This document shows positions 60,627-64,000 of a stretch of 64,000 nt of DNA, piece by piece. The notes under the pieces were generated by a model. It worked only from the letters and a program-made list of their open reading frames with translations. It made no database searches and had not been told where the DNA came from. The DNA is taken from the NCBI RefSeq assembly GCF_042652985.1, contig NZ_JBHSHQ010000049.1, positions 9,326 to 73,325 of the forward strand, given 5' to 3'. Every line of letters begins with the position of its first letter. Positions within the stretch are counted from its first letter, which is position 1. Source of the stretch: Ruoffia tabacinasalis. Its GTDB lineage: Bacteria; Bacillota; Bacilli; Lactobacillales; Aerococcaceae. A program made the position numbers and the translations under genes.

Positions 60627-60662
60627 AAAAAATATCAGGACCACAAAAGTGATCCTGATATT
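60627..60662 (-). terminator. Rho-independent terminator of the BMP-family gene
   Basis: On the minus strand AATATCAGGA pairs with TCCTGATATT, extended by CAC/GTG-type pairs, and leads into six T. Confidence 0.8.
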
Positions 60663-60679
60663 TAAATTATTAGTATATA

Positions 60680-61690
60680 TTATTCTGGAGCATCTGGAAC
60701 TTCAATGTCTCCGTCTATAATTTGTTGTTTGTAATCTTCGATGACTTCTAATGATTCATCGGTTAATCTTCCTTCTGCGATACCTACACCATCGTTAGCA
60801 AGGTTAAACCATTGGATGCCAGGTTCAAAGCCTTCTTCCATCATAGTATTACTGAAAGAGTGAATGGCATTCCCAGTGTTCTTTAAAGTAGAAGTTAAGT
60901 TGATATTGCGAGTTTCACCATCAATATCTACTTCACCTTCAGCACTTTGGTCTAAATCAACACCGATGACCCATAAATCTCGGTCAGGTTCAATACTTAC
61001 TAAGTCTTTAGCTTCTGAGAATACACCGTTACCAGTAGGGCCTGAAGCATGGAAGATGACGTCAATATCATTCGAATACATCGTCGCAGCAATTGTACGA
61101 CCAATTGATGGATCGGTAAAACTTCCTGCATATTGAATTTCGATATCAATAGAATCGTCGACGGCTTGAACACCCGCAACGAAGCCGGCTTCAAACTTAT
61201 CAATAACAACGCCCTCAACACCGCCAACGAATCCAACTTTATTCGTTTGAGTCGTAGTCGCTGCAGCTACACCGGCAAGAAAAGCAGCTTCTTCATCGGC
61301 GAAGTTTAAAGAAGCAACGTTTGGTAAGTCAACGACTGAATCGACCATACCGAAGTATTGATCAGGATATTGTTCTGCAGTTTCCTGAACAGCTGGCTGT
61401 AATTTGTAGCCAATGGCAAAGATAATATCGATATTGTTTTGAGCAGCTAGATTTAGGTTTGTAATGTAATCAGCCTCTGTGTCTGATTGGAAATAAGAAA
61501 AGCCATCTAACCCTTGTTCTTTGTCGTGTTCCTCACCCCAACGTTGCATGCCTTCCCAGGCACCTTGGTTGAAGGATTTATCGTCAATACCTCCAACGTC
61601 TGTCACCATCCCAATGCTAAAATCATCCTGGGCTTGAACACTTACAGTGGAGAGCATAAGTAAACTTGAGAAAAGTAATAAAGATTTCAT
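60680..61690 (-). CDS. BMP family (PnrA/TmpC-like) substrate-binding protein, orphan
   Basis: 336 residues. A signal peptide (1-~20, ending VQAQ) lacks a lipobox Cys. The BMP fold follows: IGMVTDVGGIDDKSFNQGAWEGM, IIFAIGYKLQPAVQETAEQYP, VGFVGGVEG, VIFHASGPTGNGVF and WVIGVDLDQSAEG. Characterised members bind purine nucleosides for an ABC uptake system. Here no permease or ATPase is adjacent, so the partners must be elsewhere. The ATG at 61690 has an AAAGGTTGGG upstream. On the minus strand an extended -10, TGC-TATACT, lies at about 61724-61732. Confidence 0.88.
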   Translation of the reverse strand: MKSLLLFSSLLMLSTVSVQAQDDFSIGMVTDVGGIDDKSFNQGAWEGMQRWGEEHDKEQGLDGFSYFQSDTEADYITNLNLAAQNNIDIIFAIGYKLQPAVQETAEQYPDQYFGMVDSVVDLPNVASLNFADEEAAFLAGVAAATTTQTNKVGFVGGVEGVVIDKFEAGFVAGVQAVDDSIDIEIQYAGSFTDPSIGRTIAATMYSNDIDVIFHASGPTGNGVFSEAKDLVSIEPDRDLWVIGVDLDQSAEGEVDIDGETRNINLTSTLKNTGNAIHSFSNTMMEEGFEPGIQWFNLANDGVGIAEGRLTDESLEVIEDYKQQIIDGDIEVPDAPE

Positions 61691-61868
61691 TTATTTACCC
61701 AACCTTTCAAATATAATAAATATAGTATAGCATGTTTCTATAATAGAATTAGTATTTTTAATATAATAAATCGAATTTCAGTAATTTATTGAATTATTTA
61801 CATATATAGTGATAATTTATAATCATTTCTGTTATTATAGTAAGTGTATGGGTGTACTATAGAACAAT

Positions 61869-61896
61869 TTGACAGGTTTGGAATGATTTATATATA
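61869..61896 (+). promoter_or_regulatory. Promoter candidate far upstream of ezrA
   Basis: TTGACA (61869-61874), a 16-base spacer, TATATA (61891-61896). It is 230 bases before ezrA. Any transcript from it would carry a long leader that includes an ACATCG/CGATGT hairpin near 61973-61995. Confidence 0.45.
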
Positions 61897-62011
61897 CAAG
61901 TAGTATGATGACAAGTAAATATCTTGTCTATATTAGTACAGAAATAAAGTTGATTTAGATAAAAAGATGGAACATCGAGAACATAAACGATGTCATTAAC
62001 GCTAATGCCTT

Positions 62012-62029
62012 TATTTATCTAGATAAATA
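62012..62029. promoter_or_regulatory. 18-bp perfect palindrome beside the ezrA promoter
   Basis: TATTTATCTAGATAAATA is its own reverse complement and ends one base before the -35. A matching half-site, TAGATAAA, lies at 61956-61963. This looks like an operator, but the binding protein is unknown. Confidence 0.55.
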
Positions 62030-62030
62030 C

Positions 62031-62059
62031 TTTAATTAATGACTTGTAAATGCTATAAT
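62031..62059 (+). promoter_or_regulatory. Extended -10 promoter of ezrA
   Basis: TTTAAT (62031-62036), a 17-base spacer and TGC-TATAAT (-10 at 62054-62059). This is 66 bases before the ezrA ATG. The remaining gap 61691-62011 holds the two other elements listed and AT-rich sequence without a gene. Confidence 0.65.
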
Positions 62060-62125
62060 CTAGATTGACAATTTATGTAGTAAATTTAAAACACATATAT
62101 ATACTGATTGATGAGGAGCGAGACA

Positions 62126-63850
62126 ATGAATTTAACCTTTACTGATATTTTATTTATCATCGTTATCCTCTTTCTTGTTGCATCGGGGGTTATTTTTTAT
62201 CTAAGAACGCAGCGTGCGAAAGAGATTCGAGAACTAGAGAATCGTAAAGACGAGATGATGAGCATTTCAATTGCTGATCAGTTGTTTACGTTAAAGAATA
62301 TGGACTTAGCGGGCCAAACGAAACGTAAATACGAAAGCCTTGTAGCAACTTGGCAAACTCTAACAAACTTCCAATTTACTGAAATTGAAGCGATGTTAGT
62401 TGGTGCTGAGCAATACAGCGAACAAATGAACTTAATGAAGGCTAAGACAGCTTTAGACGAAGCACGTGACTTACTTGATGAAACAGAAGTCCAAGTACAC
62501 GATTTACATGATGAGTTAACGGCTTTACTAAAGATTAGTGAAGATAATCATGAACGTAATGAAGCGCTACTTGAACGATACAACACTGCTCGTAAAAGTA
62601 TTATGAATCATTCATTTGACTATGGACCAGCCATTGAAACGTTAGAGAAAAACTTACAATATTTAGAGTTAAACTTTACTCGTTACAATGAATTAACAAC
62701 AGCGGGCGATCATATTGAAGCGGATGATATGTTAGATACAATAGAAGCAGACTTAGGTAGCTTAGAAGACATTCTTGAGAAACTACCTTCAATGTATAAC
62801 AAGATTAAGAAAGATTACGAAGATGCTTTAGAAGATATTCTTGATGGACACCAAAAAATGCTTGAAAGTCACTTTAACTTCGAAGGCGTGGACGTTCCTG
62901 AGAAAGCAGAAGAAATTCAAGAAAAACTGAACGAAGCGAAAAATCACATTAAAAATGCCGACTTAGTTGACGCGCAAACATTAATGGATAAAGCAGACCG
63001 TGAAATTAATTCATTATATGACTTTATGGAAGCTGAAATTGAAGCGAAGAATTATGTGAATACACATATTAATCAATTGCGCACGCGTTTCGAAGAAGTA
63101 AGAGAAAATAATCGTTATGCAGGGATTGAAGTAGACCGCATCGCGCAAAGTTATATCTTACACGAGAACGAAGTTGATCAAATCGGTGAATTAACTGAAC
63201 AAATTAACGCAGAGTATGGACGTTTTACTGACACTGCCGGAACGATTGAATCCGATGGTGCAGTCTTTACTCAAGTTGCAGAACAATTAAGTCGTATTGA
63301 AAAGAATTTAAATGAATACGATAGCAAGCAACAAAAAATCGTTAAAGATTTAGGACAACTTAATGCACGCGAGCGTGAAGCGAAAACAAACTTAGATTCA
63401 TATGAACTTGATTTACGTAACATGAAGCGACGCTTAGAGAAGCAACATTTACCAGGTTTAAGTTCTAATTACTATGAGATATTCTACAAAGTGACAGACG
63501 AGATTGAATATTTATCTAAACAACTAAATCGTGTTCGCATTGATATGGTTGAAATTGAAGGCTTAGAGAAACAATTAGCTGAAAACTTAAATAAATTAGA
63601 TGAATTAACTGAGTCTACTGTCGATAGTGCAACACTAACTGAATATATGATTCAACATAGTAACCGATTCCGCTTTGACTATCCTGAGATGGATCAAGCC
63701 ATTCATGAAGCAGAATACTTATTCTATGATGAATTCCGCTACGACGAAGCTTTAAATGTTATTGAAAAAGCTTTATACCGTGTTGACCGTGAAGGTCCGA
63801 CTCAAGTTAGACGTATGTATCAACAAGAAAAACAAAATCGCGTATTCTAA
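62126..63850 (+). CDS. ezrA: Septation ring formation regulator EzrA
   Basis: 574 residues, the family length. One N-terminal membrane helix (~6-26, FTDILFIIVILFLVASGVIFYL) is followed by long helical, spectrin-like coiled coils in the cytoplasm. The early conserved block RKYESLVATWQTLTNFQFTEIEAML and the C-terminal FRFDYPEMDQAIHEAEYLFYDEFRYDEALNVIEKAL are present. It controls FtsZ ring number and links FtsZ to wall synthesis. GAGGAGCGAG supports ATG 62126; ATG 62108 lacks a site. rpsD-ezrA proximity is conserved in Firmicutes, here split by the BMP gene. Confidence 0.96.
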   Translation: MNLTFTDILFIIVILFLVASGVIFYLRTQRAKEIRELENRKDEMMSISIADQLFTLKNMDLAGQTKRKYESLVATWQTLTNFQFTEIEAMLVGAEQYSEQMNLMKAKTALDEARDLLDETEVQVHDLHDELTALLKISEDNHERNEALLERYNTARKSIMNHSFDYGPAIETLEKNLQYLELNFTRYNELTTAGDHIEADDMLDTIEADLGSLEDILEKLPSMYNKIKKDYEDALEDILDGHQKMLESHFNFEGVDVPEKAEEIQEKLNEAKNHIKNADLVDAQTLMDKADREINSLYDFMEAEIEAKNYVNTHINQLRTRFEEVRENNRYAGIEVDRIAQSYILHENEVDQIGELTEQINAEYGRFTDTAGTIESDGAVFTQVAEQLSRIEKNLNEYDSKQQKIVKDLGQLNAREREAKTNLDSYELDLRNMKRRLEKQHLPGLSSNYYEIFYKVTDEIEYLSKQLNRVRIDMVEIEGLEKQLAENLNKLDELTESTVDSATLTEYMIQHSNRFRFDYPEMDQAIHEAEYLFYDEFRYDEALNVIEKALYRVDREGPTQVRRMYQQEKQNRVF

Positions 63851-63857
63851 ACAATAC

Positions 63858-63904
63858 AATAACCTTTGAATTTTGACTTTTAGTCGATTCAAAGGTTATT
63901 TTTA
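63858..63904 (+). terminator. Rho-independent terminator of ezrA
   Basis: A perfect 14-bp stem (63858-63871 with 63887-63900), with a loop of 15 bases and a following T tract. Confidence 0.85.
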
Positions 63905-63947
63905 TTTAAAACAAATTCTCAAAAAAAGACAAAAAAAGTCTACCTCA

Positions 63948-64000
63948 TGTTATAATGAAGGTGGAAAATTTTTAATTTTTGGGGACTCCTATGCTATTGC
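63948..64000 (+). promoter_or_regulatory. Extended -10 promoter of the next transcription unit, cut by the window end
   Basis: TGT-TATAAT (-10 at 63951-63956) is clear; no good -35 is seen. An ATG at 63991 with GGGGA upstream could begin the next gene, but only three codons are in view, so I do not call a product. Firmicutes often have a cysteine desulfurase gene after ezrA. Confidence 0.5.

Noticed and set aside
1..64000. Mobile element, prophage or anti-phage defence island
   Set aside because: I found no transposase, integrase, phage structural, restriction, toxin-antitoxin or CRISPR gene. The gene order is mainly conserved core.

Overview
The window is a gene-dense, AT-rich stretch of chromosome from a low-G+C Gram-positive bacterium. 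The gene content points to the order Lactobacillales: a division and cell wall (dcw) cluster with mbl beside murA, mevalonate-pathway genes mvaA and mvaS, T-box control of serS and ileS, the MurT/GatD amidation pair, and rpsD followed by ezrA. An Aerococcaceae or Carnobacteriaceae relative seems plausible, but the genus cannot be fixed from sequence alone. No IS element, prophage, CRISPR array, rRNA or tRNA gene was seen. Most of the window is conserved core genome.

Layout. 1-2243: the end of an FMN transferase gene (apbE) overlapping a menA-type prenyltransferase, then DUF1801 and NusG-II genes on the minus strand; this resembles the edge of a flavin-based extracellular electron transfer locus. 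2404-5334: rplY, trmL and T-box-controlled serS. 5356-5467: a GC-rich repeat. 5542-12902: uppP and a lactonase on the minus strand, then an AI-2E family exporter, a large acidic lipoprotein, a DUF554 protein and oligoendopeptidase F. 12960-14970: gatD and murT. 15259-20743: the operon tdk-prfA-prmC-sua5-glyA-upp. 20967-23446: mvaA-mvaS. 23802-26714: DUF1146-murA-mbl-epuA.

26941-42682: the dcw cluster, running DUF3397, mraZ, rsmH, ftsL, pbp2, murE, mraY, murD, murG, divIB, ftsA, ftsZ, yggT, ylmH, divIVA. T-box-controlled ileS follows. The usual ylmE and sepF genes are missing between ftsZ and yggT, and ftsW is not in the cluster.

45867-50958: a two-component system plus a three-gene ABC-2 transporter in the layout of LnrJK-LnrLMN, with a perfect palindrome at the transporter promoter. 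51053-53320: telA and xpaC on the minus strand. 53579-55321: nudF, a small acidic membrane protein in the position of pneumococcal MacP, and mtnN. 55421-59634: two tandem, paralogous, T-box-controlled amino acid ABC transporter modules, the first split and the second fused, with one ATPase gene. 59638-60459: rpsD with a structured leader. 60680-64000: an orphan BMP-family binding protein, then ezrA with a palindrome beside its promoter, and the start of the next transcription unit.

How the genes work together. Much of the window builds the cell envelope. Mevalonate genes supply isoprenoid units for undecaprenyl phosphate and quinone tails. UppP recycles the lipid carrier. MurA, MurE, MurD, MraY, MurG and MurT/GatD make amidated lipid II. 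The Fts, Div and EzrA proteins place and run the septal machinery. The rest is translation (serS, ileS, prfA, prmC, rplY, rpsD, tRNA modification), nucleotide and one-carbon salvage, and amino acid uptake.
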